A stretch of DNA of 64,000 nt, taken from NCBI RefSeq assembly GCF_001280125.1, contig NZ_LGEG01000211.1, positions 1 through 64,000 of the forward strand, given 5' to 3'. Positions 26,025-35,548 of the stretch are shown here, piece by piece. The position numbers and the translations under genes were made by a program. The number at the start of each line of letters is the position of its first letter. Positions within the stretch are counted from its first letter, which is position 1. The notes beneath the pieces were generated by a model that saw nothing but the letters and a program-made list of their open reading frames with translations, did not search any database and was not told the origin of the DNA. The stretch comes from Streptomyces sp. NRRL F-6492 (GTDB lineage: Bacteria > Actinomycetota > Actinomycetes > Streptomycetales > Streptomycetaceae).

Positions 26025-26879
26025 ATGGACCGACGACGATTCCTCGTGGGAGCCCTGGCCGCCGGAGCCGGAGTGATGCTCGGGGCGCCCCCCGCCTCGG
26101 CCGTGGACGTACGGGCGTGGATGGCCGCGCACGGGGACGGGACCGCGCTGGCCCGGCTCACCATCCCCGGCACGCACGACTCCGGCGCCCGTTTCGGCGG
26201 GCCCTGGAGCGAGTGCCAGAACACCACGATCGCCCAGCAGCTGGACAGCGGCATCCGCTTCCTGGACGTGCGGTGCCGGGTGACCGGCGGGTCGTTCGCG
26301 ATCCACCACGGCGCCTCGTACCAGAACGCGATGTTCGGCGACGTGCTGATCGCCTGCCGGGACTTCCTCGCCGCCCACCCCTCCGAGACCGTCCTCATGC
26401 GGGTCAAGCAGGAGTACTCCGAGGAGTCCGACGCCACCTTCCGGGCCGTCTTCGACGACTACCTCGACCGGCGCGGCTGGCGCTCCCTCTTCCGGATCGG
26501 CGACCGGCTGCCGCTCCTCGGCGAGGCCCGCGGGAAGGTCGTCCTCGTCGCCGACAACGGCGGCCTGCCCGGACTGAAGTGGTGGGACGGCTCGCAGATC
26601 GCCCTCCAGGACGACTGGAACGCGCTGCCCGACGCCAAGTACCCGAAGGTCCAGGCCCACTTCCGCGCCGCCGTCGCCCAGCCGGGCCGCCTCTACGTCA
26701 ACTTCGTCAGCACCTCCGCGTACCTCCCGCCCCGCTGGAACTCCGACCGGCTCAACCCCCGCGTCCACGGCTTCCTCGACGGCGCCGAACTGGCCGGCCG
26801 GACCGGGCTCGGGATCGTCCCCCTGGACTTCCCCCACACCCGGTCAGGGCTTGTCGAGGCCCTCCTCCGGCACAACTGA
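26025..26879 (+). CDS. Secreted phosphatidylinositol-specific phospholipase C-like protein
   Basis: 284 aa. The signal DRRRFLVGALAAGAG has a twin-arginine look and ends PPASAVD. The PI-PLC X domain has the catalytic His in IPGTHDSGA and the second His in FAIHHGASYQNA, plus DVRCRVTGG. Bacterial members cleave phosphatidylinositol lipids. The last 12 codons overlap the 3' end of the convergent kinase gene by 36 bp. Confidence 0.9.
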   Translation: MDRRRFLVGALAAGAGVMLGAPPASAVDVRAWMAAHGDGTALARLTIPGTHDSGARFGGPWSECQNTTIAQQLDSGIRFLDVRCRVTGGSFAIHHGASYQNAMFGDVLIACRDFLAAHPSETVLMRVKQEYSEESDATFRAVFDDYLDRRGWRSLFRIGDRLPLLGEARGKVVLVADNGGLPGLKWWDGSQIALQDDWNALPDAKYPKVQAHFRAAVAQPGRLYVNFVSTSAYLPPRWNSDRLNPRVHGFLDGAELAGRTGLGIVPLDFPHTRSGLVEALLRHN

Positions 26880-28349
26880 GGCCCCGCCCGGCGGCGGTGT
26901 CGGCGCCCCCGGCAGCCGCACCGTCGCCACCGTCCCGCCGCCCTCCGCCGGGGCCAGCGCGACCGTGCCGCCCGCCTGCCGCACCGTCCGCGCCACGATC
27001 GACAGGCCCAGGCCCGAGCCCGGCAGGCTGCGGGCCGAGGGCGAGCGCCAGAAGCGGTCGAAGACGTGCGGCAGCTCGTCCGCCGGAATGCCCGGACCGT
27101 GGTCCCGGACCGTCAGCTCGCCCCGCATCAGGGTCACCTCGACCGTCCCCCGGGGCGGCGAGAACTTCACCGCGTTGTCCAGGACGTTCACCAGGGCCCG
27201 TTCGAGCGCCGCCGTCTCCGCCCGTACGTACCAGGGCGCCAGGTCCGTCACGAAGGCCAGCTCCGGGCCGCGCAGCCGCGCCCGGTCCAGGGCCGCCCGC
27301 AGGACCGTGTGCAGCGGCACCACCCCCAGGGGCCCCGACCGCCCCGCGTCCGGCCTGGCCAGCTCCTGGAGGTCCCCGATCAGCGACGCCAGCTCCGTCA
27401 TCTGCGCCTTCACCGAGGCCATCAGGGCCCGCCGGTCCTCCGGCGGGATCGCCCGGCCGGTCTCCTCGCTCCGCGCGAGGAGCTCCACGTTCGTGCGGAG
27501 CGAGGTCAGCGGCGTCCGCAGCTCGTGCCCCGCGTCCGCGATCAGCCGCGCCTGGAGGTCCCGGGAGGTCGCGAGCGCCGCCGTCATCGCGTTGAACGAG
27601 CGCGACAGACGGGCGATCTCGTCCTCGCCCTCCACCGGGATGCGGACCGTCAGGTCCTCGGTCGCCGCCACGTGCTCGACGGCCCCGGTCAGCCGGTTCA
27701 CCGGCTCCAGGCCCGTCCGCGCCACCCACAGCCCCGCCGCGCCCGCGCCGACGACCCCGATCCCGGAGACCAGGAGCAGCACCCAGCGCAGCGTGGACAT
27801 CGAGTTGTCGATCTCGGCGAGCGGCCGGGCGAGGGAGACGGCGAGGCCGGGCGTCCGCTCCTGCGGATAGGTGTAGACGCGCATCTCGCGTCCGCCGGCG
27901 TCCTTCACCGTGTGCAGGACGTCCTCCAGGCGCCCCTGCGCCACCGCGAGGTCGGCGCTCCCGACGGGGATCGCGGCCTCCCCCGAGGTGCACACGCTCC
28001 CGTCGGCGAGGATCACCTGCACCGTGTACGAGCCCGCCACCGACGGCGGCGTGGTGCCCTGGCGGCAGAACGACAGGAGGTTCTGCGCCCCGCCCGGGTC
28101 GAGCCGGGTGGAGCGCAGCGCGGAGTCCAGCTCGGCCTCCAGCTGCTCCCGGGTCACGAACCAGCACGCGAGGGACACCCCCGCCACCGCGAGCGCCACC
28201 GCGACGGCGGTGAGCAGGGCGAGCCGGGAGCGCAGCGGCCGGGAGCGGAACCAGGCCAGGGGGCGGAAGCGGCGGCCGGGCCGGTCGGCGGACGGGTCGG
28301 CGGGCGCGGGCCGGTCGGCGGGCGCGGGCGGGAACGGGGGCGCCGTCAC
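26844..28349 (-). CDS. Sensor histidine kinase (HAMP, HisKA, HATPase)
   Basis: 501 aa. A proline-rich cytoplasmic head precedes TM1 ([20 protein letters not shown]), an extracytoplasmic domain of about 110 residues with two Cys, TM2 ([20 protein letters not shown]) and HAMP. The H-box is [13 protein letters not shown], the N-box [13 protein letters not shown], and G-boxes are [10 protein letters not shown] and GSGLGLSIV. The GTG start overlaps the regulator stop (GTGA). The signal is unknown. Downstream overlap with the PLC gene means transcripts can be mutually antisense. Confidence 0.93.
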   Translation of the reverse strand: MTAPPFPPAPADRPAPADPSADRPGRRFRPLAWFRSRPLRSRLALLTAVAVALAVAGVSLACWFVTREQLEAELDSALRSTRLDPGGAQNLLSFCRQGTTPPSVAGSYTVQVILADGSVCTSGEAAIPVGSADLAVAQGRLEDVLHTVKDAGGREMRVYTYPQERTPGLAVSLARPLAEIDNSMSTLRWVLLLVSGIGVVGAGAAGLWVARTGLEPVNRLTGAVEHVAATEDLTVRIPVEGEDEIARLSRSFNAMTAALATSRDLQARLIADAGHELRTPLTSLRTNVELLARSEETGRAIPPEDRRALMASVKAQMTELASLIGDLQELARPDAGRSGPLGVVPLHTVLRAALDRARLRGPELAFVTDLAPWYVRAETAALERALVNVLDNAVKFSPPRGTVEVTLMRGELTVRDHGPGIPADELPHVFDRFWRSPSARSLPGSGLGLSIVARTVRQAGGTVALAPAEGGGTVATVRLPGAPTPPPGGASVVPEEGLDKP

Positions 28350-29074
28350 TCCCCGCCCCCTCCGCGCAGCGCGTACCCCACGCCCCGCACCGTGTGGACC
28401 AGGCGCGGCTCGCCGCCCGCCTCCGTCTTGCGCCGCAGGTACATCACGTACACGTCGAGCGAGTTCGAGCTCGGCTCGAAGTCGAAGCCCCACACCGCCT
28501 TGAGGATCTGCTCGCGGGTCAGCACCTGGCGCGGGTGCGCCAGGAACATCTCCAGGAGCGTGAACTCGGTCCGCGTCAGCTCCACGGGCCGTCCGCCCCG
28601 GGTCACCTCGCGGGTGGCGAGGTTCATCCGCAGGTCCTCGAAGGACAGCACGTCGTCCCCGGCCGGGGCGCCGGCCGTCGCCGCCGCGTACGAGCTGCGG
28701 CGCAGCAGGGCCCGGATGCGGGCGAACAGCTCGTCCAGCTCGAAGGGCTTCACCAGGTAGTCGTCCGCGCCCGCGTCGAGCCCGGTGACCCGGTCGCCGA
28801 CGGTGTCGCGGGCGGTGAGCATCAGGATCGGCACGGTCGAGCCGGACGCCCGGATCCGCCGGGCCGCCGTCAGGCCGTCCATGCGGGGCATCTGCACGTC
28901 GAGGACGACGAGGTCGGGCGCGTACGACTCCATGGCGGCGAGCGCGTCCAGGCCGTCGACGGCGTCCCGCGTCCCGTACCCCTCGAAGGCGAGGCTGCGG
29001 CGCAGGGCCTCCCGGACGGCGGGCTCGTCGTCGACGATGAGGATGCGCTCGGCTTCGTTCTGCTGTCCCGTCAT
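28346..29074 (-). CDS. OmpR-family response regulator
   Basis: 242 aa. The receiver has the acidic pair D15-D16, phospho-acceptor D59 (LVVLDVQMP) and K109 (YLVKPF). The C-terminal winged helix has [16 protein letters not shown] and [14 protein letters not shown]. It forms a coupled pair with the kinase. 20 bp upstream ends the HtrA-like gene, so the protease may be in the same transcript or under its control. Confidence 0.94.
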   Translation of the reverse strand: MTGQQNEAERILIVDDEPAVREALRRSLAFEGYGTRDAVDGLDALAAMESYAPDLVVLDVQMPRMDGLTAARRIRASGSTVPILMLTARDTVGDRVTGLDAGADDYLVKPFELDELFARIRALLRRSSYAAATAGAPAGDDVLSFEDLRMNLATREVTRGGRPVELTRTEFTLLEMFLAHPRQVLTREQILKAVWGFDFEPSSNSLDVYVMYLRRKTEAGGEPRLVHTVRGVGYALRGGGGE

Positions 29075-29094
29075 GGGGGCAGCGTCCCATGCGT

Positions 29095-30231
29095 TCAGTT
29101 GTCGCCGCCCGAGCGGAGTCCGTCCAGGTCGGCCTTCACCGTGTCGACCGGGATCGCGAATCCGAGGCCGACGCTCCCGGCGGTGGAACCGTTCGAAGAA
29201 CTGGGCGAATACATGGCCGAATTGATTCCGATGATCTCACCGTTCATATTGATCAGCGCGCCGCCGGAATTCCCCGGATTGAGCGAGGCGTCGGTCTGGA
29301 GCGCCTTGTACGTGGTCTTCGACGAGCCCGTGTCGCCGTTGAACTGCTGTCCGCCGAACTCGAACGGCCACCCCTGCCGGGGGTCGTACTGCTGCTGGCC
29401 CTGCCCCTGGTCCTGCCCCTGGTCCTCGTCCTTGGCCACGGTCACGTCCCGGTCGAGGGCGGAGACGATGCCGCTGGTGACGGTCCCGGTCAGCCCCTCG
29501 GGGGAGCCGATCGCCACGACCTCGTCACCGACCTTCACGTCCTTCGAGTTCCCGAGCGCGGCGGCCTTCAGGCCGGAGGCGCCCTTCAGCTTGATCAGCG
29601 CCAGGTCCTTGTCGGGGTCCGTGCCGACGACCTCGGCCGGGTGGGTCCTGCCGTCGTTCAGCCGCACGGTGATCTCGGAGGCGCCGGAGACCACGTGGTT
29701 GTTGGTGACGATCTCGCCGTCGGAGGTGATGATCACGCCCGAGCCGGTCGACTTGCCGGAGCCCGAGGCGGCGGAGATCTCCACGATCGAGGGGGAGACG
29801 GCCTCGGCGACCCCGGCGACGGTGCCGGCGCCGCGCGCGGCCACGTTCGTGCCGGGCACGGGGGCGGCGGCGGAGACCGTCGCCGGGTCGGCGGTGAGCC
29901 GCTGGACCAGCGTTGCCGTGCCGCCGCCGATCGCGGCGGCCGCGATGGCCACGGCCGCCATGAGCCCGACCCCGCGCTTCGCGCGGCGGCGGGGGCCCGG
30001 GACGGCATCCGTGGCGGCGGGCGCCGGGTCCGCCGACGGGACGTGCCCGCCGTGCCCGCCGTGTCCGCCGGACGGCCAGATCGTGGTGCCGTGCTCGGTG
30101 GTGAACGGCCCGGCGGCGGAGGGCGGGGTGGCGATCGGCTCCGTGAACGGCCCGTACGGCGGCCGTGCCGGCTCGTACGGCGGCCTCGGCGGGTAGTACG
30201 GCTGCTGCGGCTGCTCCTGGTGATCCGTCAT
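29095..30231 (-). CDS. Membrane-anchored trypsin-like (HtrA-type) serine protease without PDZ domain
   Basis: 378 aa. A Pro/Tyr-rich cytoplasmic head of about 60 residues precedes one TM helix ([20 protein letters not shown]) and an S1C protease with His in TNNHVVSGA, Asp in DKDLALIKL and Ser in [11 protein letters not shown]. The protein stops shortly after the protease domain ([11 protein letters not shown]), so no PDZ domain is present. The gene ahead of a two-component pair suggests envelope stress. ATG 30231 preferred; ATG 30255 would add eight residues. Confidence 0.9.
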   Translation of the reverse strand: MTDHQEQPQQPYYPPRPPYEPARPPYGPFTEPIATPPSAAGPFTTEHGTTIWPSGGHGGHGGHVPSADPAPAATDAVPGPRRRAKRGVGLMAAVAIAAAAIGGGTATLVQRLTADPATVSAAAPVPGTNVAARGAGTVAGVAEAVSPSIVEISAASGSGKSTGSGVIITSDGEIVTNNHVVSGASEITVRLNDGRTHPAEVVGTDPDKDLALIKLKGASGLKAAALGNSKDVKVGDEVVAIGSPEGLTGTVTSGIVSALDRDVTVAKDEDQGQDQGQGQQQYDPRQGWPFEFGGQQFNGDTGSSKTTYKALQTDASLNPGNSGGALINMNGEIIGINSAMYSPSSSNGSTAGSVGLGFAIPVDTVKADLDGLRSGGDN

Positions 30232-30339
30232 GGGAAGACTCTCGGAGCCGTACATGAGAGCCGCCTGAGGAGCGGCTGAGAAGCCCGACAGAAGCCTGTA
30301 TGCCCGATATAAAACTCTGCGGGGCCGGGGCCGGGGGCG

Positions 30340-31401
30340 TCAGCGCAGGGTCGAGACCGGCGCCAGGGCCGGGCCGCCGCCGTCGCAGCCGCAGGAGCGG
30401 CGCACGATCAGGGCCGACGGGAAGAGCCGCACCCGCTCGCGGCGCGAGCCCGCGACCCGCAGCGAGTCGTCGAGGACCAGGTCCACCGCCGCCCGGGCCA
30501 TCGCCGGGCGGTCCGAGAAGACCGTGGTCAGCGGCGGATCGGTGAGCGCCGCCTCCTTCACGTCGTCGAAGCCCGCGACCGCCAGCTCGGTCGGCACCTC
30601 GATCCGCAGCTCGCGCGCCGCCCGCAGCACGCCGAAGGCCTGGTCGTCGGTGGAGCAGAAGATGGCCGGCGGCCTGTCCGGGCCCGCGAGCAGCTTCAGG
30701 GCCACCTGGTAGGCGTCGTAGCGGTTGTACGGGGCCTCGAAGAGCCGGCCCTCGGTGGAGCGGCCCGCCTCGACCATGGCCCGCCGCCAGCCCTCGACGT
30801 GGTCCGCGACCGGGTCGCCGACGGCCGGGGTGTTCGGGACGCCGCCGAGGCACGCCACGTACGGGTGGCCGTGCTCCAGGAGGTGCCGGGTGACGAGCTG
30901 GGCGCCGCCGATGTCGTCGGTGACGACGGCCACGTCGTCGATCGCCTCGGGCCGCTCGTGCAGCAGCACCACGCGCGCGTCCCAGGCCTCGATCTCGCTC
31001 GCGGCCTGCTCGCTCATGCCCTGGCTGACCAGGATCAGACCGGAGACCCGCATCCCGAGGAAGGCGCGCAGGTAGTGGATCTCGCGCTCGGTCCGGTAGT
31101 CGGAGTTCCCGACGAGGACCATCTTGCCGCGCTCGGCGGCGGCCTGCTCGACCGCGTGCGCCATCTCCGCGAAGAACGGCTGGCGCGCGTCCGGGACGAT
31201 CATGCCTATGAGGTCGGTGCGCCGGGACGCCATCGCCTGGGCCACCCGGTCGGGTCGGTAGCCCAGCTCCTTGATGGCGGCGAGGACACGCTCGCGCGTG
31301 GCCGGGGCGACCGGCCTGGGTCCGTTGTTGATGACGTAGCTCACGACCGCGGTCGAAGTACCCGCCAGTCGAGCTACGTCATCCCGCGTCACCTTGGCCA
31401 C
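30340..31401 (-). CDS. LacI-family transcriptional regulator
   Basis: 353 aa. The N-terminal LacI HTH ([20 protein letters not shown]) and hinge ([15 protein letters not shown]) precede a periplasmic-binding-like sensor domain. The extreme C-terminus has a CGCDGGG cysteine motif. No sugar-transport gene is adjacent, so the ligand is unknown. Confidence 0.93.
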   Translation of the reverse strand: MAKVTRDDVARLAGTSTAVVSYVINNGPRPVAPATRERVLAAIKELGYRPDRVAQAMASRRTDLIGMIVPDARQPFFAEMAHAVEQAAAERGKMVLVGNSDYRTEREIHYLRAFLGMRVSGLILVSQGMSEQAASEIEAWDARVVLLHERPEAIDDVAVVTDDIGGAQLVTRHLLEHGHPYVACLGGVPNTPAVGDPVADHVEGWRRAMVEAGRSTEGRLFEAPYNRYDAYQVALKLLAGPDRPPAIFCSTDDQAFGVLRAARELRIEVPTELAVAGFDDVKEAALTDPPLTTVFSDRPAMARAAVDLVLDDSLRVAGSRRERVRLFPSALIVRRSCGCDGGGPALAPVSTLR

Positions 31402-31425
31402 GCGCGGCAGTCTACGCGGGGGGAC

Positions 31426-32244
31426 CTACCTGCCGGCAGGCCGCACTGTGGCGTCTGCCACGTTCCTGTCCTCCGAGGGGGTGACGTCGTCCGTGGCGCC
31501 CTTGACGCGGGCGGCGCCCTCCTTGGCGCGCGCGCCCTCCTTGGCCCGGGCCTCCTCGGCCGCCCGCTCCACCTTCTCGGGGGTCACGAAGCGGTAGCCG
31601 ACGTTGCGGACGGTGCCGATGAGCGACTCGTGCTCGGGTCCGAGCTTCGCCCGCAGCCGCCGTACGTGGACGTCGACCGTGCGGGTGCCGCCGAAGTAGT
31701 CGTACCCCCACACCTCCTGGAGGAGCTGTGCGCGCGTGAAGACCCGGCCCGGGTGCTGGGCGAGGTACTTGAGCAGCTCGAACTCCTTGAAGGTCAGGTC
31801 CAGGACCCGGCCCTTGAGCTTCGCGCTGTACGTCGCCTCGTCGACCGACAGGTCGCCGTTGCGGATCTCCATCGGGGAGTCGTCGGAGACGATCTGCTGG
31901 CGGCCCATGGCGAGCCGCAGCCGCGCCTCGACCTCGGCCGGTCCGGCCGTGTCGAGGAGGACGTCGTCGATGCCCCAGTCGGCGGTGACGGCCGCGAGGC
32001 CGCCCTCGGTGACGACGAGGATCAGCGGACAGCCGGGCCCGGTGGACCGCAGCAGTTGGCAGAGCGAGCGGACCTGCGGGAGGTCGCGCCGGCCGTCGAC
32101 GAGGATCACGTCCGCGCCGGGGGTGTCCACGAGGGCCGGGCCCTCGGCCGGGGCCACCCGGACGTTGTGCAGCAGCAGGCCGAGTGCGGGCAGCACCTCG
32201 GTCGACGGCTGGAGAGCGTTGGTCAGCAGGAGCAGTGAACTCAT
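31426..32244 (-). CDS. glnR: GlnR-type nitrogen response regulator
   Basis: 272 aa from ATG 32244 ([16 protein letters not shown]). The atypical receiver domain has an incomplete acidic pocket ([12 protein letters not shown]), as known for orphan GlnR. The C-terminal OmpR-type winged helix has [20 protein letters not shown] and [14 protein letters not shown]. The tail is charged with [12 protein letters not shown] repeats. In actinomycetes GlnR controls ammonium assimilation and cross-talks with PhoP. No partner kinase is adjacent. Confidence 0.93.
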   Translation of the reverse strand: MSSLLLLTNALQPSTEVLPALGLLLHNVRVAPAEGPALVDTPGADVILVDGRRDLPQVRSLCQLLRSTGPGCPLILVVTEGGLAAVTADWGIDDVLLDTAGPAEVEARLRLAMGRQQIVSDDSPMEIRNGDLSVDEATYSAKLKGRVLDLTFKEFELLKYLAQHPGRVFTRAQLLQEVWGYDYFGGTRTVDVHVRRLRAKLGPEHESLIGTVRNVGYRFVTPEKVERAAEEARAKEGARAKEGAARVKGATDDVTPSEDRNVADATVRPAGR

Positions 32245-32689
32245 CGCCCACCACCTGCTCCGGTCGTGGTCATGCGATCGTGCTCGGTTCGCTCGCCCAT
32301 AAGGTCGGTTCCTCCTCGGTCCCTGCGAGGACGTGCACTGCTTCGTACGGATCACTGCCTGCTCTCGCGCCCTGAGAGCTTTTGTTCATCCGTCCGTAAC
32401 AACGGTCGGAAAACGCAAAAGGACCCGGTGGCTGCGTCGCCCGGATCCTCTGCTCAGCAGAATAGCCCACATGCGTTCCTGGCGAGAGGGCGGATTTCAC
32501 ATCGTGGATGTCTCTTCGCTCACTTCCCGCACCCGGAACGCAATGTTGCGCACGGGTGAGGTGTCCGTATCGCGGCGGTTCACGAACCCTCTCCCGTACG
32601 GATCACCGGGGCGGCGGTCACCGGTCCGGCCCGCGCGCGCATGGCCCATCATGGGGAGCGGCGCGCACACGAACGAAGGGAGCGCCGCT
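32245..32689. other. 445-bp divergent regulatory region between glnR and a MoaD-like gene
   Basis: Relatively AT-rich (for example 32388-32425). It contains CCGTCCGTAACAACGGTCGG-like partial symmetry near 32390 and a GGTTC-AC-GAACC inverted repeat at 32577-32587. No clear GlnR a/b-site box with correct spacing was seen, and no gene. Confidence 0.45.
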
Positions 32690-32944
32690 ATGGCAGCGGG
32701 AACCATCCGCTACTGGGCCGCGGCCAAGGCGGCCGCCGGTGTCGCCGAGGAGCCGTACGCCGCCGAGCACCTGGCCGAGGCCCTGGACACCGTCCGCGCG
32801 AAGCACCCGGGCGAGCTCGCCCAGGTGCTCCGGCGGTGCTCGTTCCTGGTCGACGGCGACCCCGTCGGCACCCGGAGCCATGAGACCGTACGGCTTGCCG
32901 AGGGCGGCACGGTCGAGGTGCTCCCCCCGTTCGCAGGAGGGTGA
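32690..32944 (+). CDS. MoaD/ThiS-like ubiquitin-fold sulfur carrier
   Basis: 84 aa with a beta-grasp pattern and the diagnostic C-terminal Gly-Gly (PPFAGG) that is activated and thiocarboxylated. Its partner pathway (molybdopterin or other) is not evident here, though sulfurtransferase genes lie 3 kb away. ATG 32690 preceded by AAGGGAG. Confidence 0.85.
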   Translation: MAAGTIRYWAAAKAAAGVAEEPYAAEHLAEALDTVRAKHPGELAQVLRRCSFLVDGDPVGTRSHETVRLAEGGTVEVLPPFAGG

Positions 32945-32955
32945 ACCCCAGAGCA

Positions 32956-34275
32956 ATGAGCAACGACCAGCACTACGGCGGGCAGCCGTACGACCCGTAC
33001 GCGGGCGGGCAGCAGGACCCCGACGTCACGCAGACGTGGGAGGGCCAGACCTGGGACACCCAGTACCAGCCGGCCGTCCGGCCCCGGCCGCAGGCTCCCG
33101 GCCCGTACGAGCAGTCCCACGGAGAGCAGTCCTACGGGGAGCAGTCCCACGGAGAGCAGTCCTACGGGGAGCAGTCCTACGGAGAGCAGCCCCACGGAGA
33201 GCAGTCCTACGGGGGTCAGCCATACGGGGGTCAGCCATACGGGGAGCGGCAGCCGTACCCGCCGCAGTCGTACGGGGGACAGGACCGGGCCCACGAGTCG
33301 CAGGCGTACGGGCAGCCGCAGCCGCAGACGTACGAGCAGCAGCCGCAGCAGCAGCCGTACGCGGGGGCGTACCCGGCGCAGTCCCAGCAGGCCGCCGCTC
33401 CCCGGGCCGAGGCCCCGGTCCCGGCGCCCGCCCCGGTCCACACCCCGGCCCCGGCGCCCGCGCCCGTGGCCGACGGCGGGCCCGCCTACTCCTCGCCGAC
33501 CACCTCGGGGAACACCCGGATCACCGACGCCCAGCGCGCCCGCGCCGAGGGCCGCTCGCCGGTCATCGAGCCCGGGACGCAGCCCGCCGCCCTGACGGCG
33601 GCCCTCGGGCTGCTGCTCGCCGGCGGCGCCGCCCTCGGCCCGTACGGGCTGCTGCTCCCGCTCGTCCTGCTCCAGGGGCTCACCGCGGCCGGCTGGTTCC
33701 GGCTCAACGGCATGTGGCCCGCCCGGCAGGGCATCGCCCTCGCCTTCGCCGGCGGCCTCGTCGCCGACGGCGCCCTGCTCGCCGTCGGCCGGGAGAACGC
33801 CGCCCCCGCGATCCTGGGCACGCTCGGCGCCTGGGTGCTGCTCTGCCTCGTCCTCCAGCTGCGCAGCCACGCGGACCCGGACGAGCGGATGTACGGCCTG
33901 ATGGCCACCGTCGCCTCGGCGGCCCTGACCGTGATCGCCACCGGGCACCTCGGCGCGGCCCCCGACGCGGTGGTCGTCGGCGGGATCGCGGTCGCCGCCG
34001 CCGTCCTCGCCAAGGCGCTCCCGCTGCCCGGCCCGGTCTCCGTCGTCGCCGCGCTGCTCGCGTCGGCGGGCGCCGGGATCGCGGCCGGCGGCCTCACGGA
34101 CCTGGGCGCGTCCGGTGCGCTGCTCGGCCTCGGCGCCGGGGTCTGCGCCCTGGTCGGCCTGCGGGCGGCGAGCTACGACTACCCGTCGCGGTTCGTCCAC
34201 ATGACCGCGGGCGTCGCGCTGCCGCTGACCGCCGCCGCGCCCGCCGTGTACCTGCTGGGCCGCGCCCTGGCCTGA
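32956..34275 (+). CDS. Polytopic membrane protein with Gln/Tyr/Gly-rich repeat head
   Basis: 439 aa. The first 170 residues are low-complexity, including about ten copies of a five-residue GEQSY/GEQSH/GGQPY unit and a Pro-Ala stretch. Then come about nine transmembrane helices with no recognised domain (ALTAALGLLLAGGAALG, GLLLPLVLLQGLTAAGW). Start uncertain: ATG 32956 is 15 nt from AGGAGG, while GTG 32941 abuts that motif. The first codons overlap or touch the MoaD-like gene. Function unknown. Confidence 0.8.
   Translation: MSNDQHYGGQPYDPYAGGQQDPDVTQTWEGQTWDTQYQPAVRPRPQAPGPYEQSHGEQSYGEQSHGEQSYGEQSYGEQPHGEQSYGGQPYGGQPYGERQPYPPQSYGGQDRAHESQAYGQPQPQTYEQQPQQQPYAGAYPAQSQQAAAPRAEAPVPAPAPVHTPAPAPAPVADGGPAYSSPTTSGNTRITDAQRARAEGRSPVIEPGTQPAALTAALGLLLAGGAALGPYGLLLPLVLLQGLTAAGWFRLNGMWPARQGIALAFAGGLVADGALLAVGRENAAPAILGTLGAWVLLCLVLQLRSHADPDERMYGLMATVASAALTVIATGHLGAAPDAVVVGGIAVAAAVLAKALPLPGPVSVVAALLASAGAGIAAGGLTDLGASGALLGLGAGVCALVGLRAASYDYPSRFVHMTAGVALPLTAAAPAVYLLGRALA
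33107..33246 (+). repeat. 15-bp coding tandem repeat
   Basis: Alternating CAGTCCCACGGAGAG and CAGTCCTACGGGGAG units encode the GEQSH/GEQSY repeats of the 32956 gene, decaying to GGTCAGCCATACGGG. Confidence 0.85.
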
Positions 34276-34308
34276 CGGGTCACCCCTCCGGGGCGACCCC
34301 GACCCGTC
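34274..34308 (+). terminator. Hairpin after the repeat-rich membrane protein
   Basis: GACGGGTC and GACCCGTC form an 8-bp stem overlapping the stop codon region, with an inner GGGG/CCCC pairing and no T tract. Confidence 0.45.
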
Positions 34309-34402
34309 CCGGAGACCGTCCGGGCGCGGGAACCAACCGGACCCCCGGCACGTCGATCTTCGTGTCGGGGGTCGAAAACTTTCACGGGGGGACGCACATC
34401 CC

Positions 34403-35089
34403 ATGCGAGCACTGCGGATTCTGCTCATCCTGGCCGTCGTCCTCGGCGGGATCTTCGTCGGGATCGACCGGCTCGCCGTGGCGTACGCGGAGTCGGAGGC
34501 GGCGGGCCGGATGAAGCTCTCCGGCGCGCAGAGCGACTCGATCGAGGTCGACGTCAAGGGCTTCCCCTTCCTCACCCAGGTGGCGGCCAAGCGGCTCGAC
34601 CGGGTCGACGTGCGGGCGACCGGCATCCAGGCGCGGGCGGGCGACCGGAAGATCCGGGTCGGCGAGCTGGACGTCGTCCTGCGGGACGTGACCGTGACCG
34701 GCGACTGGTCGGGCGCGACGGCGGGCTCCGCGACCGGCACGGCCCTCCTCTCGTACGCGGACCTCACCGCCGCCTCCGAGCGCGAGGCCACCGTCGCCTA
34801 CGGCGGCGACGGCAAGGTGAAGGTCACCGGCACGGCCGAGGTCCTGGGTCGCACCCTGACCCGGACGGTCCTCTCGACGGTGTCCGTGGTGAACGGCGAC
34901 ACGATCCGGTTCCGCGCCGACGAGGTGCCCGGCGAGGGCATCCCGGGCGTGGAGGAGCTGGTCCGCGCCCGCACCGACTTCGAGCGCCCGCTCCACGTGC
35001 TCGCCGGCATGAAGGTGGAGAAGGTCGAGCCGCGCCCGGAGGGCCTGGCGGTCACGGTCTCGGGCAAGGACATAGCCCTGGCGGGCTGA
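34403..35089 (+). CDS. DUF2993 (LmeA-like) single-pass envelope protein
   Basis: 228 aa. An N-terminal membrane helix (ILLILAVVLGGIFVGIDRLA) precedes a beta-rich domain with VDVKGFPFLTQ, the hallmark of DUF2993. The mycobacterial member LmeA binds phosphatidylinositides and helps mannan elongation; by analogy this one may handle lipids at the outer membrane face. ATG 34403 lacks a strong Shine-Dalgarno. Confidence 0.85.
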   Translation: MRALRILLILAVVLGGIFVGIDRLAVAYAESEAAGRMKLSGAQSDSIEVDVKGFPFLTQVAAKRLDRVDVRATGIQARAGDRKIRVGELDVVLRDVTVTGDWSGATAGSATGTALLSYADLTAASEREATVAYGGDGKVKVTGTAEVLGRTLTRTVLSTVSVVNGDTIRFRADEVPGEGIPGVEELVRARTDFERPLHVLAGMKVEKVEPRPEGLAVTVSGKDIALAG

Positions 35090-35548
35090 GCCCCGGGGGC
35101 CACGCGGCTCTCCGGGGGCCGTCCGGCCCCTTTTCCCTACTCGCTGGTCACATGCTGAGACGGCACTGTCCGATCCGCAGAAACAGAACCGGACACCCCG
35201 GTGCGGAGGCGCCCGGAGCGGTCCCGTGGCGCGGTTGCGTCTCGCATCTCGGACGATCGCGTCTCAAAATACGACACGCCGGTGACACGGCCGCCTGTCC
35301 GTCCCTACGATCGTGGCCATGAAGCGACAGGCGGATCTCACGAAGCGGCGGGCAGTAGACCTGTGCCGCGTCGCCGCCATGCTCTGTCGCCCCGTCTGAG
35401 CGGGACGTCCGACCCCGCCTTCCCCACGGCCCGCCGACCGACGTCGGGGCCGCATCCCGCGCAGCCGTACGCCGTCGCCGCACGCTTCCGACGCGTACCC
35501 GCACCACCCCGCACCACCCCGCCGCACACTGCCCCGGAGGAGAACAGC
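35090..35548. other. 459-bp leader region of the sulfurtransferase operon
   Basis: Apart from the 26-codon leader peptide at 35319-35399 it shows no gene. The 150 bp between the leader stop and the sulfurtransferase start is C-rich and would form the attenuator or anti-terminator. Confidence 0.5.
35319..35399 (+). CDS. Cysteine-containing leader peptide (attenuator uORF)
   Basis: 26 aa, MKRQADLTKRRAVDLCRVAA then MLCRPV and TGA. Two cysteine codons sit near the end. Short Cys-containing uORFs precede sulfur-assimilation genes across actinobacteria and sense charged tRNA-Cys by ribosome stalling. It lies 149 bp ahead of the sulfurtransferase gene. Confidence 0.85.
   Translation: MKRQADLTKRRAVDLCRVAAMLCRPV

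Noticed and set aside
32380..32430. GlnR box in front of glnR
   Set aside because: GTAAC and GAAAAC half-sites are present, but the spacing and order do not match the known GTnAC-n6-GAAAC arrangement.
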